Below are positions 35,225 to 44,877 of a stretch of DNA of 64,000 nt, piece after piece. This DNA is from Lacipirellula limnantheis (GTDB lineage Bacteria > Planctomycetota > Planctomycetia > Pirellulales > Lacipirellulaceae). Made by a program: the position numbers and the translations under genes. The stretch's first letter is position 1; every line of letters begins with the position of its first letter. The notes below the pieces were generated by a model, which was not told the origin of the DNA, did no database searches, and saw only the letters and a program-made list of their open reading frames with translations. The stretch is taken from assembly GCF_007746075.1 (NCBI RefSeq), contig NZ_CP036339.1, positions 5,113,786-5,177,785 on the forward strand. Reading direction: 5' to 3'.

Positions 35225-37042
35225 ATGATTGGTATGAACTTGAAATGTCACGCCGTCCTCCGCCTCGTCGCACAGCTTTCGTATGGTTTGCTACTGATCG
35301 CCGGACGCACCCACGGTGACGTCGTCGTCATCGCCAACCGCACGCCCGAGCCGGTTGAGTTTAGCGCGCGCGTCGACGACGCCGTGTCAAAAACGGTGAA
35401 GCTAGCTCCCGGCGACTCTCTGCCGTTGTTCGCAACTACCGGCGTGCATGTGCGGACCTCCGCTGGTGATTACGCCGCGCCAGAGCAATCGCTTCCCCCC
35501 AACACGGCCTATGCGTTCACGCCGAGCGTTGCTGGCGGGGCGCCAACGCTGCAGCCAGTTGGCCTCGGCGAATCGACGTCGGCGACGTGGCCGGCGGCTG
35601 GCACGGCATCTTTCGAGCTCCCCGAGGCGAACGTGATCACGGTCAAAATCGTCGTCGACGACGATGAAGTGCGCCAGCGGCGAGCGTGGGAACCTGTGAT
35701 CCGAGCGAGAATTGACAAGGTCTCGGCGGCGCTGGAGGCCCATTGCGGCATGAAGCTGCGCGTCGTCGCCATCGAGGAATGGGACTCGGATGATTCGCAG
35801 CGAGATTTCTTTCAGACGCTCGGCGAGTTGGAGCGGGAAGTCCTTCCGGCGCCGGCCGACGTCGCGATCGCATTCAGCAGCCAGTACGATATCGCCAGCG
35901 GTCGCGTTCATCTTGGCGGCACGCGGCAGCCGCTCCATTCGCACATCCTGGTCAAGGAGCGTTCCCGCAACGTGCTGGAGCCAGAGCGTGCGGAGCTGCT
36001 CGCCCACGAGTTGGGACATTACCTGGGAGCCACGCATAGCTCCGAACCGAAAAGTGTCATGCGTCCGGTGATCGGCCAAGGCGTGCAACGGGTCGCCGGC
36101 GCCAGGTTGCAATACGACGCGCCCAATACGCTCCTGATGTCGTTGCTTGCCGAGGAGCTTCGTCAACGCGGAATCAAAGACGTCGGCGCGCTCACTCCCG
36201 AGACGCGCCGGCGGATGCAAGAGATTTACGCCGCAATCAATCCGACGCTGCCCGACGATCCCGCCGCCGCGCAGTACGTACAGCTCATGGGCGCGGCCGG
36301 TGCGCGACCGCTCATTGAAGATACGGCGAAAATTTTGCAGCAAATTGTGCGCGTCGCGCAGTTGAAGAAGAAGCTCGTCAACGAGGCAAAAGACCAGCCG
36401 GCGCCGACGGGCGACCAACTGCTCGAGCTGTACGTCCGGCAAGCGGCCCTCGCGGCGAAGCAGGTTCGCCGCGAGAACGCCGTGCGGGCTTTCATCCTGG
36501 CGCTGGGCATTGCCTTCGACGACAGCGACTCCTTACGCAAACTACCACTTGCCAGCGCGGCGATCGAAGCCATCGAACCTGAACCGCGACGCGCGGAACG
36601 GCACGCCGCCTTCGCCGACATGCCGACCTTATCGATGCGCGGGCGCGACGATCTGGCCAAGCATTTTATGGTCTCGGCGCACCTCGTCGCCCTGCTGGGC
36701 AGCGAACCCGCCCGCGGCGCCGGCGTCGTGAAGGAAGTGTTCGATTCCAACGGCGGCTCAGGCTTCAGCTTCGCTGACATGACGGCCAATCGCGCGGGAA
36801 TCGCCTTCGCCGTCGCTGTGTTAAAGGAACGTCTGACGCTCGATGACGTGGCGCGGACATTTACTGTTGAAACTTTCATGCCTTCCGTCGAAGGCCTGTC
36901 TGAGGGGCTCCAGCAGCAGGAACTGACTGAGCGGTTCGGCGGCATGGGCGACCGCCGACTGCAATCCGAATTGAATCGCATTGAAGCAGCCGTCTCTTCA
37001 TTGCCGGTTTATCAGCAGGTTTCGCCAGACGCTGCGAAATAA
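35225..37042 (+). CDS. Exported metzincin-like zinc metalloprotease
   Basis: From ATG 35225 it has 605 residues; ATG 35234 (MNLKCHAVLRLVAQLSYGLL) is an equally good start. A signal peptide is followed by a beta-rich N-terminal region. A protease segment near residue 260 carries the extended zinc motif HELGHYLGATHS (HExxHxxGxxH) with a downstream Met in SVMRPVI, the layout of metzincins. The C-terminal 300 residues are helical (e.g. QQIVRVAQLKKKLVNEAKD) and unfamiliar. The long frame from 34895 overlaps the previous gene and is not coding there. The substrate is unknown. It is probably secreted or periplasmic. Confidence 0.82.
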   Translation: MIGMNLKCHAVLRLVAQLSYGLLLIAGRTHGDVVVIANRTPEPVEFSARVDDAVSKTVKLAPGDSLPLFATTGVHVRTSAGDYAAPEQSLPPNTAYAFTPSVAGGAPTLQPVGLGESTSATWPAAGTASFELPEANVITVKIVVDDDEVRQRRAWEPVIRARIDKVSAALEAHCGMKLRVVAIEEWDSDDSQRDFFQTLGELEREVLPAPADVAIAFSSQYDIASGRVHLGGTRQPLHSHILVKERSRNVLEPERAELLAHELGHYLGATHSSEPKSVMRPVIGQGVQRVAGARLQYDAPNTLLMSLLAEELRQRGIKDVGALTPETRRRMQEIYAAINPTLPDDPAAAQYVQLMGAAGARPLIEDTAKILQQIVRVAQLKKKLVNEAKDQPAPTGDQLLELYVRQAALAAKQVRRENAVRAFILALGIAFDDSDSLRKLPLASAAIEAIEPEPRRAERHAAFADMPTLSMRGRDDLAKHFMVSAHLVALLGSEPARGAGVVKEVFDSNGGSGFSFADMTANRAGIAFAVAVLKERLTLDDVARTFTVETFMPSVEGLSEGLQQQELTERFGGMGDRRLQSELNRIEAAVSSLPVYQQVSPDAAK

Positions 37043-37336
37043 CCGTCAATTGTGGGTCGGGGCTCGCGACGATAAACTCTATCGAGCTCGCCAAGCCATT
37101 GCAGCATCCTGCCTCAGTGCGGGCGAACGCCCGGCGTGCCTGTGATCAGTCGTTCTGCGGCAGGCGACAGCTCAGCCGCAGCCGCCTGCCGCGCAACGCC
37201 TTCGTTACCTGGAGAGTTTCTACTGAATCGCACCGAGTTCGCCAGTCGTTTGGCGATTTCGCCGCCAGCGATTGAAACAGTCAGCCCACTGACGCCGCGA
37301 CGAGCGCAGCCTGAACAGCCATAAGGAGTTCGACGC

Positions 37337-38779
37337 ATGTCCCAACAGTGCGACATTGGATTGATCGGGCTCGCCGTGATGGGCGAGAACCTGGCGCTGA
37401 ACATCGAAAGTCGCGGCTTTTCGATCGCCGTCTTTAACCGCACGACGGAGAAGGTCGACGACCTCATCGCCGGTCGTGCGAAGGGCAAAAAGTTCGTCGG
37501 GTGTCACTCGCTTGAGGAACTGGTCGGTTCGCTCAAATCGCCGCGAAAGATCATGATGATGGTCAAGGCCGGCAAGCCAGTGGACGAGCTTATCGATTCG
37601 CTCCTGCCGCTGCTCTCGAAAGGGGACATCCTTATCGACGGCGGCAACAGCTTTTTCGCCGATACCGAGCGTCGCACGAAGTACGTCGAGGAGAAAGGGC
37701 TGCTCTACTCCGGGACCGGCGTCTCAGGCGGCGAAGAGGGCGCCCTTCTTGGCCCCAGCATGATGCCCGGCGGCAGCGAACCCGCCTGGCCCCACTTAAA
37801 GCCGATCTTTCAAGCAATTTCGGCGAAGGTCGGCCCGCATAACGATATTCCCTGCTGTGAGTGGGTCGGACCGCGCGGAGCCGGGCACTATGTCAAGATG
37901 GTGCACAACGGCATCGAGTACGGCGACATGCAGCTGATCTGCGAAGCCTACTTCCTGATGAAAGAGGCGCTCGGGCTGTCGAACAACGAGTTGTATGAAG
38001 TCTTCAGTAAGTGGAACCGGGGCGAACTCGACAGCTACCTCATCGAAATCACTCGCGACATCTTTAGCGTTCGAGATGACCAAGGAGACGGCTATCTGGT
38101 CGATAAGGTCGTTGATCGCGCGGGCGCCAAGGGCACCGGCAAATGGATGAGCCAGCATGCCCTCGATCTCGGCGTGCCGAGCACATTGGTCACCGAAGCG
38201 GTCTTCGCCCGCAGCCTCTCCGACGTGAAAGAAGCCCGCGTTCGCGCGAGCAAGACGCTGAAAGGCCCCTCCTCCAAGTACAGCGGCGATCGCCAGGCAT
38301 TTATCGAGCAGATTCGCCACGCCCTCTACGCCTCGAAGATCTGCAGTTATGCTCAGGGCTTCGTGCAGTTGCAAGCTGCCGCTAAAGAACTCCAATGGCC
38401 GCTGAACTTGGGTAACTGCGCGCTGCTGTGGCGGGGCGGATGCATCATTCGCGCGGTTTTCCTCGACCGCATCAAGGAGGCGTTTGACGCCGACCCGAAC
38501 CTTGAGAATTTGCTCCTCGCCCCCTATTTCACCGCGGCGGTCGACAAAGCTCAGGATGCTTGGCGGCACGTCGTTTCGAGCGCCGCACTACTCGGATTGC
38601 CGACGCCCGCGTTCTCCGCAGCACTCGCTTACTACGACGGCTATCGCCGCGACCGTTTACCCGCCAATCTACTGCAATCGCAGCGCGACTACTTCGGCGC
38701 TCACACGTTTGAGCGAATCGACAAGCCCGGCGTCTTTCACGCCGACTGGCTGCGTCTGCGCAAGGCTCCGCAGGCGTAG
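37337..38779 (+). CDS. gnd: 6-phosphogluconate dehydrogenase (decarboxylating)
   Basis: Oxidises 6-phosphogluconate to ribulose 5-phosphate with CO2 release. The 480 residues match the long, usually NADP-dependent Gnd: IGLIGLAVMGENLALNIESRG, DGGNSFFADTERR, GTGVSGGEEGALLGPSMMPGG, GAGHYVKMVHNGIEYGDMQL (catalytic Lys) and GCIIRAVFL. Weak ribosome-binding sequence aaggag precedes ATG 37337. It is followed after 72 bases by zwf. Confidence 0.97.
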   Translation: MSQQCDIGLIGLAVMGENLALNIESRGFSIAVFNRTTEKVDDLIAGRAKGKKFVGCHSLEELVGSLKSPRKIMMMVKAGKPVDELIDSLLPLLSKGDILIDGGNSFFADTERRTKYVEEKGLLYSGTGVSGGEEGALLGPSMMPGGSEPAWPHLKPIFQAISAKVGPHNDIPCCEWVGPRGAGHYVKMVHNGIEYGDMQLICEAYFLMKEALGLSNNELYEVFSKWNRGELDSYLIEITRDIFSVRDDQGDGYLVDKVVDRAGAKGTGKWMSQHALDLGVPSTLVTEAVFARSLSDVKEARVRASKTLKGPSSKYSGDRQAFIEQIRHALYASKICSYAQGFVQLQAAAKELQWPLNLGNCALLWRGGCIIRAVFLDRIKEAFDADPNLENLLLAPYFTAAVDKAQDAWRHVVSSAALLGLPTPAFSAALAYYDGYRRDRLPANLLQSQRDYFGAHTFERIDKPGVFHADWLRLRKAPQA

Positions 38780-38851
38780 GCCTGCCTCGGTTCACGTCGT
38801 GTCGGTTTCGACGCCCAGGAACTCAGTCGCCCATCGGAAGGATCTCAAATC

Positions 38852-40306
38852 ATGCCCGCCACTTTCGTGATCTTCGGCGCATCGGGCGACCTGACGAGCC
38901 GCAAACTCATCCCTGCCCTCTACAAGCTCCATTGCAAGAAGCGCCTGAAGGATGGCCTCAAGGTCGTCGGCTTCTCCCGCTCGCCATTCACGCACGAGGA
39001 GTGGCGCCATGAACTAACCGCAACGACGAAAAAGTACGCCGGCGACGAATTCAAGGAGGACGCCTGGAATGAGTTTGCCGCCAACGTCTTCTATCATGCA
39101 GGCGATATCGGCAACGCCGCTGATTTCGACTCGCTTGGCCAGTTTCTCGCAGAACTTGAGAAGGGCGCCGCTGCCACACGAGTCTACTACCTGGCAACCG
39201 CCCCGCAATTCTACGGTCCCGCCGTCGAGCAACTTGGCCGGAGCGGTCTGGCCGATGAGTCGAATGGCCCGCGCCGCGTCGTGATCGAAAAGCCGTTTGG
39301 CGTCGATTTACAGAGCGCCAAAGACTTAAACCGCATCGTTCATGCGGTTTTCGCGGAGCACCAGGTTTATCGGATCGACCATTACCTCGGCAAAGAGACT
39401 GTTCAAAACCTCCTCGTCTTGCGTTTCGCCAATACGATTTTCGAGCCAGTTTGGAATCGCAATTACATCGATCACGTGCAGATTACGGTGGCCGAGGAAG
39501 TGGTCGTCGGCAAGCGTGCCGGTTACTACGATACCGCAGGAGTGATGCGGGACATGTTCCAGAATCATCTGCTGCAACTGCTGATGATCACCGCCATGGA
39601 AGCGCCAGTCCGTTACGAAGCTGACGCCGTCCGCAACGAGAAAGTGAAGGTTCTTCACGCCTTACGTTCCCTCTCGCCCGAGGAGGTCGCCACCGATACC
39701 ATTCGTGGGCAATATTCAGGTTATGCCGACTCGCCCGAAGTCGCCCCCGGCAGCCAGACGGCAACGTTCGCTGCCATTAAACTCTCGATTGACAACTGGC
39801 GCTGGCAGGGAGTCCCCTTCTATCTTCGGAGCGGCAAAGCGATGTCGTGCCGCACCACTCAGATCGTCATCCAGTTTCGCGAGCCCCCGCAAAAACTGTT
39901 CGCCAACGGGGCCAGCGGCTTGTGCGGCTCCAACCGCCTGATCGTTCAGGTTCAGCCCTCGGAAGGGATCCAGCTTCACTTTCAGACGAAGGTTCCAGAT
40001 GCCGGCATGAAGTTGCGGCAGACGGACCTCGATTTCAACTATCTGCGTGAATTCCGTCGCCCAATGCCCGAGGCGTACGAACGTCTCCTGCTCGACGCTC
40101 TCGAGGGAGACGCCAGCCTGTTTGCCCGGGCCGACGAAGTGGAGGCCGCCTGGAAGGTCTGCGATCCGATTCTCAAGGCCTGGAGCGCCGGGAATGCCCC
40201 GCCCCTGCTCTCCTACGAGCCTGGGTATTGGGGTCCGGTCGAATGCGAGCAGTGGATGGAAGCGCAGGGGCGGCAGTGGTTCGACACTTGCCCGGTACTC
40301 GCGTAA
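38852..40306 (+). CDS. zwf: Glucose-6-phosphate 1-dehydrogenase
   Basis: First enzyme of the oxidative pentose-phosphate route. The 484 residues include the dinucleotide site VIFGASGDLTSRKLIPALY, the substrate site YRIDHYLGKETVQNLLVLRF with catalytic His/Asp nearby, and EKPFGVDLQSAKDLN. An aaggatc ribosome-binding-like site sits before ATG 38852. The order gnd-zwf on one strand makes a compact NADPH/pentose unit. The stop is followed by the psd gene without an obvious start in between. Confidence 0.97.
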   Translation: MPATFVIFGASGDLTSRKLIPALYKLHCKKRLKDGLKVVGFSRSPFTHEEWRHELTATTKKYAGDEFKEDAWNEFAANVFYHAGDIGNAADFDSLGQFLAELEKGAAATRVYYLATAPQFYGPAVEQLGRSGLADESNGPRRVVIEKPFGVDLQSAKDLNRIVHAVFAEHQVYRIDHYLGKETVQNLLVLRFANTIFEPVWNRNYIDHVQITVAEEVVVGKRAGYYDTAGVMRDMFQNHLLQLLMITAMEAPVRYEADAVRNEKVKVLHALRSLSPEEVATDTIRGQYSGYADSPEVAPGSQTATFAAIKLSIDNWRWQGVPFYLRSGKAMSCRTTQIVIQFREPPQKLFANGASGLCGSNRLIVQVQPSEGIQLHFQTKVPDAGMKLRQTDLDFNYLREFRRPMPEAYERLLLDALEGDASLFARADEVEAAWKVCDPILKAWSAGNAPPLLSYEPGYWGPVECEQWMEAQGRQWFDTCPVLA

Positions 40307-40426
40307 ACTGGGGGATTCGATCCCGCCTTCGGAGCCTCAGTCATCGACGCCGACCCCGCCTATCCTCCGCTTCCAGCCGACGTCCGCAGCGTCCAACCCG
40401 GCGGCGGTTTCTGCTACAGCATCGAG

Positions 40427-41281
40427 TTGACGTGGGGCCGCGTCCGCCGGTGGTATCTGAAAAGGTTTCGTCTCGATTACGTTCAGCGCATGGCAGCGCT
40501 GCGTGCAGGCGACGTCACTGGCGCTCCGCACGAGATACTCGATCCGCGTGATCTGAAATATTGCTCGAACCAATGCACCGCGCACTGGGCGCCGCAGGAC
40601 GATCCGTTCCGCTGGCGCAGCAACCTGCCGTTCACGCGCTGGGGCTTGGCCGAATTGCAATTGATGGGCTGGCCCTTATTCGTCCTGGTGTTGGCGATCG
40701 GTTCCGCGCACACTCACTGGCGCTGGCTGTCGCTGATCCCGCTCGTCGCTCTTGGGTTGATTCTCTATTTCTTCCGCAATCCGTGGCGACACATCCCCAC
40801 CGACGCCAATGCCATCGTTGCGCCGGCCGACGGCGTCATCGCTGAAATCACGCCGGTCGACCACTATGATTTCATCGACGGCCCCGCGATCCGCATCGGC
40901 ATTTTCCTGTCGATCTTCAACGTCCACGTCAATCGCGCGCCTCGTGCTGCGCGCGTCGTCTCGATGCACTACAAGCCTGGCGAATTTCTGAACGCCCTGA
41001 ATCCTGAAAGCGCCATCCGCAATGAATTCATGTGGATTGGCTTCGAGGACGCAGATCGTCCTGGCCTGAAATACGCCGTACGCCAGATTTCCGGACTCAT
41101 CGCTCGCCGGATTGTGTGTGCCTTAAAGCCCGGTCAACTCGTCCAGCGCGGCGAGGACTTTGGTATGATCAAGCTCGGTTCCCGAACGGAGTTAATCCTC
41201 CCTCGCGATGCGGTCGCCGTCGAAGCTTCGGTCGGTCAAATCGTGCAGGCGGGCGCCACGATTCTGGCACGCCTCAAATAG
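40427..41281 (+). CDS. psd: Phosphatidylserine decarboxylase, start uncertain
   Basis: Converts phosphatidylserine to phosphatidylethanolamine using a self-made pyruvoyl group. Motifs: LYFFRNPWRHIP, IVAPADGVIAEITPV, RIGIFLSIFNVHVNRAP, and the cleavage site in MIKLGSRTELILP, where LGS should yield the pyruvoyl serine. One or two hydrophobic segments lie before the domain. The only conventional start is TTG 40427 (284 residues). Upstream in-frame codons back to the zwf stop (from about 40343: IDADPAYPPLPADVRSVQPG) look coding but contain no ATG, GTG or TTG, so the N-terminus is not settled. pssA follows after 54 bases. Confidence 0.88.
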   Translation: MTWGRVRRWYLKRFRLDYVQRMAALRAGDVTGAPHEILDPRDLKYCSNQCTAHWAPQDDPFRWRSNLPFTRWGLAELQLMGWPLFVLVLAIGSAHTHWRWLSLIPLVALGLILYFFRNPWRHIPTDANAIVAPADGVIAEITPVDHYDFIDGPAIRIGIFLSIFNVHVNRAPRAARVVSMHYKPGEFLNALNPESAIRNEFMWIGFEDADRPGLKYAVRQISGLIARRIVCALKPGQLVQRGEDFGMIKLGSRTELILPRDAVAVEASVGQIVQAGATILARLK

Positions 41282-41335
41282 CTGCCGCCAACTTCCTCTC
41301 CGGCGACGGGCGCCCGTCGACAATCCTCCAAAGCC

Positions 41336-42196
41336 ATGCGACGCATTCGAGCGGTCTCTGCCTTTCCGACGCTTTTCACGCTGGGGAATCTCGTCTGTGG
41401 ATTCTTCGCGATCGTCGTCGCGGCGCGCATTGCCAAGCCAGGCGACTCGATCGACTTCGTCCCTTCTCCCAAGCTCGACTCGGCGCGCGAACTCATTGCC
41501 AGCGTCGATCCGACGCACAATGTAATGCTTTGCGGCGTGCTGATTTTCACCGCGATGCTGTGCGACATGTTCGATGGTCAAGTCGCGCGCATTGCGAAAG
41601 TCACAAGCGACTTTGGGGCCCAACTCGATAGCCTGTGCGACGTCGTTTCGTTTGGGGTGGCGCCAGGCATTCTCCTGGTGAAAATGTGCCCGCAGTTTAC
41701 TCAGGTCCATAACATGGCGATCTGGACCATCGCGGCGTTCTACGCCTGCTGCGCCGCCATGCGGCTGGCGCGCTTCAACGTCGAAATCGACGACGAGGAC
41801 GATCACTCGTCGTTTGAAGGCCTCCCCTCCCCGGCCGCCGCGGCCGTGATCGCTAGCTTTGCGGTCTTTTCCTATACGGTGAGAAACGAAATCCATTACG
41901 TCCGCTTTGAAGGCTTCGATTGGTGGCTCCAGCGGCTGATGCCGCTCGTGGCGCTGGCGATCGCCCTACTGATGGTCTCCCGCATTCCCTACCCCCACAT
42001 CGTGACGCACTTAGTCCGCGGGCAAAAAAGCTTTCCGCAACTGGTCGGGATTGTGTTCGTCATCATGGCCGTCATCACCGCCGCGGCCTATGCCATCCCA
42101 GCACTCTGCGGCCTCTATGCCCTCACTCCCCCGCTCGTTCACGGTTGGCGCTGGTATGGGCGCCGTCGGCGGCTCCTTGCGCAGAAGGCAGGCTGA
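41336..42196 (+). CDS. pssA: CDP-diacylglycerol-serine O-phosphatidyltransferase
   Basis: Makes phosphatidylserine from CDP-diacylglycerol and serine; its product is the substrate of psd just upstream. The 286 residues have the CDP-alcohol phosphotransferase motif DMFDGQVARIAKVTSDFGAQ followed by LDSLCDVVSFG (DGxxAR...GxxxDxxxD) and about eight membrane helices. A ~30-residue hydrophilic stretch after the first helix (KPGDSIDFVPSPKLDSAREL) is longer than usual. Only three bases separate it from ribE. Confidence 0.95.
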   Translation: MRRIRAVSAFPTLFTLGNLVCGFFAIVVAARIAKPGDSIDFVPSPKLDSARELIASVDPTHNVMLCGVLIFTAMLCDMFDGQVARIAKVTSDFGAQLDSLCDVVSFGVAPGILLVKMCPQFTQVHNMAIWTIAAFYACCAAMRLARFNVEIDDEDDHSSFEGLPSPAAAAVIASFAVFSYTVRNEIHYVRFEGFDWWLQRLMPLVALAIALLMVSRIPYPHIVTHLVRGQKSFPQLVGIVFVIMAVITAAAYAIPALCGLYALTPPLVHGWRWYGRRRRLLAQKAG

Positions 42197-42199
42197 CCG

Positions 42200-42793
42200 A
42201 TGTTTACCGGACTCGTCGAAAGCCTGGCAACCGTGCGTGAATTGCGACCTGACGGACCGGGCGTGCGGCTGGCCGTGACCGACGCCGCGATTGCAGCGCG
42301 TTCGAAAATAGGCGACAGCATCGCCGTTAATGGCTGTTGCCTTACGATCGTAGAAATTATTGGCTGCGAGATGTCATTCGAAGCGGGCGCCGAGACGCTC
42401 AGCCGCACGAATCTCTGCCGACTTAAAGCTGGCTCGGCGGTGAATCTCGAAGCCTCCCTTCGACTCGGCGATTCGCTCGGCGGTCATCTCGTCGCTGGGC
42501 ATATCGACGCTATCGGCCGTCTCGTGCGTCGCAGCGACGAAGCTCAGTGGTCGACCATGTGGTTTGATGTTCCTCGCGAGTTAACTCGCCAAATGGCTTC
42601 CAAAGGTTCAGTCGCCATTGACGGCGTCAGCCTGACGCTCGTTGACGTCACCGATCACTCGTTTAGCGTCGCCCTCATCCCTCACACGCTCAGCGTCACG
42701 ACGCTCGGCAAGTTGCAACCGGGCGACGAAGTCAACGTCGAAACCGATCTCCTGGCGAAGTACGTCGAGCGACAGCTCGCGTGGAAAACGTAA
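42200..42793 (+). CDS. ribE: Riboflavin synthase alpha chain
   Basis: Dismutates two 6,7-dimethyl-8-ribityllumazines to riboflavin. The 197 residues form the usual two lumazine-binding repeats: MFTGLVESLATVREL...GDSIAVNGCCLTIV...GGHLVAGHIDAIG and GSVAIDGVSLTLVDV...NVETDLLAKYVER. The tight spacing to pssA suggests co-transcription with the phospholipid genes, with no metabolic link. No riboswitch is seen. Confidence 0.96.
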   Translation: MFTGLVESLATVRELRPDGPGVRLAVTDAAIAARSKIGDSIAVNGCCLTIVEIIGCEMSFEAGAETLSRTNLCRLKAGSAVNLEASLRLGDSLGGHLVAGHIDAIGRLVRRSDEAQWSTMWFDVPRELTRQMASKGSVAIDGVSLTLVDVTDHSFSVALIPHTLSVTTLGKLQPGDEVNVETDLLAKYVERQLAWKT

Positions 42794-42834
42794 CGCCTTT
42801 GCCGCTAGTCACCAGCATAAGAAAGAAGCATTAC

Positions 42835-42851
42835 GGGGGACGTCGTCCCCC
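42835..42851. repeat. Short GC hairpin in the rsmA leader
   Basis: gggggacgtcgtccccc folds as a 7-bp stem ten bases before the rsmA ATG. It is one of the recurrent GC palindromes of the window. A role in termination after ribE or in rsmA translation is only a guess. Confidence 0.5.
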
Positions 42852-42860
42852 GTTCGCCTG

Positions 42861-43769
42861 ATGAGCCGACAAACCAAATCATTTCTGATCTCGCGTTTCC
42901 GCGAAATGGGCATCCGCCCCGCGACGCGACATGGGCAAAACTTCCTCATCGACTTGAACCTCCATCGGCTCATCGTCGATACGGCGAATCTCGACGAACG
43001 CGACGTTGTCCTCGAGGTCGGCACTGGCACCGGCGCTATTACGCAGCTCATCGCCGAGCGGGCCGGCGCCGTCGTCACGGTGGAAATCGACGGACACATG
43101 TTCGACCTCGCCAGCGAAATGCTGCTCGATTTCGACAATGTCACCATGCTCCATGTCGATGCCTTGCGCAACAAGAATAACTTCAACCCCGCCGTCAGCG
43201 AGGCCGTTGGCGCCCAACTCGCCGCAGCGCCCAACCGGCGGCTCAAGCTCGTCGCCAATCTTCCGTACAATATCGCTACGCCCATTCTGAGCAACTTGCT
43301 TTCCTGGGAGCATTCCCCGCACTCGATGGTGGCCACCATACAAAAAGAACTCGGCGAGCGGATGGCAGCCCAACCTTGGAGCAAGGACTACAGCGCCCTG
43401 AGCGTCTGGTTCCAATGTCAGGCGGACGTCGAGATCGTGCGAGTAATGCCTCCGAGCGTTTTCTGGCCGGAGCCGAAAGTTGACTCGGCGATCGTCAAGG
43501 TGGTGATCGACCCCGCCCGACGCGCCGCGGTGCCCGACCTCGGTTACTTCCATCAGTTCACCAAGGCCATTTTCCTCCATCGCCGCAAGTTCTTGCGGGC
43601 CAATGTCGTCGCTGCCATGAAGGGAACTCTCGACAAGGCCCAGGTCGACGAAGTCATGGCCGAAATGGGCTTCGCGGAAGACGCCCGGACCGAACAACTC
43701 GACGTGGCGACGCTGTTAAAATTGACCGAGTTGTTCCGGCGGCGAGCTCCGGATTGGACCATGTCATAG
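42861..43769 (+). CDS. rsmA: 16S rRNA dimethyladenosine transferase
   Basis: Dimethylates the two adjacent adenines in the 3' hairpin of 16S rRNA. From ATG 42861 it has 302 residues. Motifs: ATRHGQNFLIDLNLHRLIVD, VVLEVGTGTGAITQLIAERA (SAM site), KLVANLPYNIATPILSNLL (NLPY, target adenine), and FWPEPKVDSAIVKV. A frame opening at 42642 overlaps ribE and is not coding there. A short GC hairpin (gggggacgtcgtccccc) lies just before the start, and may limit translation or mark the end of the ribE transcript. Confidence 0.96.
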   Translation: MSRQTKSFLISRFREMGIRPATRHGQNFLIDLNLHRLIVDTANLDERDVVLEVGTGTGAITQLIAERAGAVVTVEIDGHMFDLASEMLLDFDNVTMLHVDALRNKNNFNPAVSEAVGAQLAAAPNRRLKLVANLPYNIATPILSNLLSWEHSPHSMVATIQKELGERMAAQPWSKDYSALSVWFQCQADVEIVRVMPPSVFWPEPKVDSAIVKVVIDPARRAAVPDLGYFHQFTKAIFLHRRKFLRANVVAAMKGTLDKAQVDEVMAEMGFAEDARTEQLDVATLLKLTELFRRRAPDWTMS

Positions 43770-43862
43770 GCGGGCGCCCATCCCGGGAGCTACCAAGCCG
43801 CATCCGCGGTAGGTAAGATCAAGTCTGTTTCCAGTCACGCAACAGAGCTAGGAGCTTAAGCC

Positions 43863-44090
43863 ATGAGCTTCATCGAAATGACCGGCGCCACGCTTCGCCG
43901 CGCCCTTCACGAAGACGAACTCCTAGGCGATGAGTTCCAGCGGGCCCATGTCTCGGACGACACCATCGTGCGCGTCAATCACGAGGGGGACGTCGAGGTG
44001 CGACGTCCCCGCGGCTGGGAGGTCGTCGGCGGGTTGCTCGGCGGGTTCGAAGAGCGGATCCGCCAGGAAACGGGCCTAGATTGGGCCTGA
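43863..44090 (+). CDS. Conserved-looking 75-residue protein of unknown function
   Basis: The ATG is preceded at a proper distance by aggagctt, one of the better ribosome-binding sites in the window. The protein is acidic and starts MSFIEMTGATLRRALHEDEL; the centre VRVNHEGDVEVRRPRGWEVV suggests a small beta domain and the end GGLLGGFEERIRQETGLDWA a helix. There is no signal peptide or membrane helix. I do not recognise a family. It lies between rsmA and hisB on the same strand. Confidence 0.65.
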   Translation: MSFIEMTGATLRRALHEDELLGDEFQRAHVSDDTIVRVNHEGDVEVRRPRGWEVVGGLLGGFEERIRQETGLDWA

Positions 44091-44263
44091 AAAGCTCGCG
44101 TCTCTAGCGATTGTAGCAGCCCCGCCGAATGCACCGCATCCGTCTCTCGGGTGAACCTGTCGCTTCACGCGAACCATTCATGTCGGCCCTCCCTCCATGG
44201 TAGAGTCGAGCAGGCCCGCAATCGTGCGCATGCCGCGCTCCACGCTCCTTCAATCGTGCAATC

Positions 44264-44857
44264 ATGTCCCGTACCGCCAGCATTCAACGCCAGACGAACG
44301 AAACCGAGATTCGCCTCGAGCTGAACCTCGACGGGTCGGGCCGCGCCGAAGTGAAAACCGGCGTCGGCTTTCTCGATCACATGCTCGAATTGCTGGCCAA
44401 GCACGGCGCCTTCGACCTCCGCGTCGCCGCCCGCGGCGACCTCCATGTCGACCAGCACCACACGGTCGAAGACACAGGCATCTGTCTGGGGCAGGCGTTT
44501 CGCGAAGCGCTCGGCGACAAGGCGGGCATCCGCCGTTACGGCCACTTTACGCTGCCCATGGAAGAGACGCTCGTCACCGTCGCCGTCGACCTCAGCGGCC
44601 GCTACGCATTGGCGTTCAACGCCCCATTGCCGTCGCCGAAAATCGGCGCCTTCGACAGCGAGCTGCTGGAAGATTTTTGGCAGGCCTTCGCCGCCAATAC
44701 TCTCTGCAACTTACACGTGATGCTCCACTACGGCCGCAACAGCCATCACATTGCCGAAGCCGTGTTCAAAGCCGCTGCACGCGCTCTGCGCATGGCGGTC
44801 GAGCACGATCCGCGCATGACTGGAGTTCCGAGCACGAAGGGGTCGCTCGACGGCTAA
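44264..44857 (+). CDS. hisB: Imidazoleglycerol-phosphate dehydratase
   Basis: Sixth step of histidine synthesis. The 197-residue monofunctional form has the Mn-ligand motifs GVGFLDHMLELLAKHG, DQHHTVEDTGICLGQAF and LHVMLHYGRNSHHIAEAVFK, and ends with a typical IPSTKGSL-like tail (VPSTKGSLDG). No other his gene is nearby. Confidence 0.97.
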   Translation: MSRTASIQRQTNETEIRLELNLDGSGRAEVKTGVGFLDHMLELLAKHGAFDLRVAARGDLHVDQHHTVEDTGICLGQAFREALGDKAGIRRYGHFTLPMEETLVTVAVDLSGRYALAFNAPLPSPKIGAFDSELLEDFWQAFAANTLCNLHVMLHYGRNSHHIAEAVFKAAARALRMAVEHDPRMTGVPSTKGSLDG

Positions 44858-44877
44858 AGTGCTGCCGCCTGAACGTA

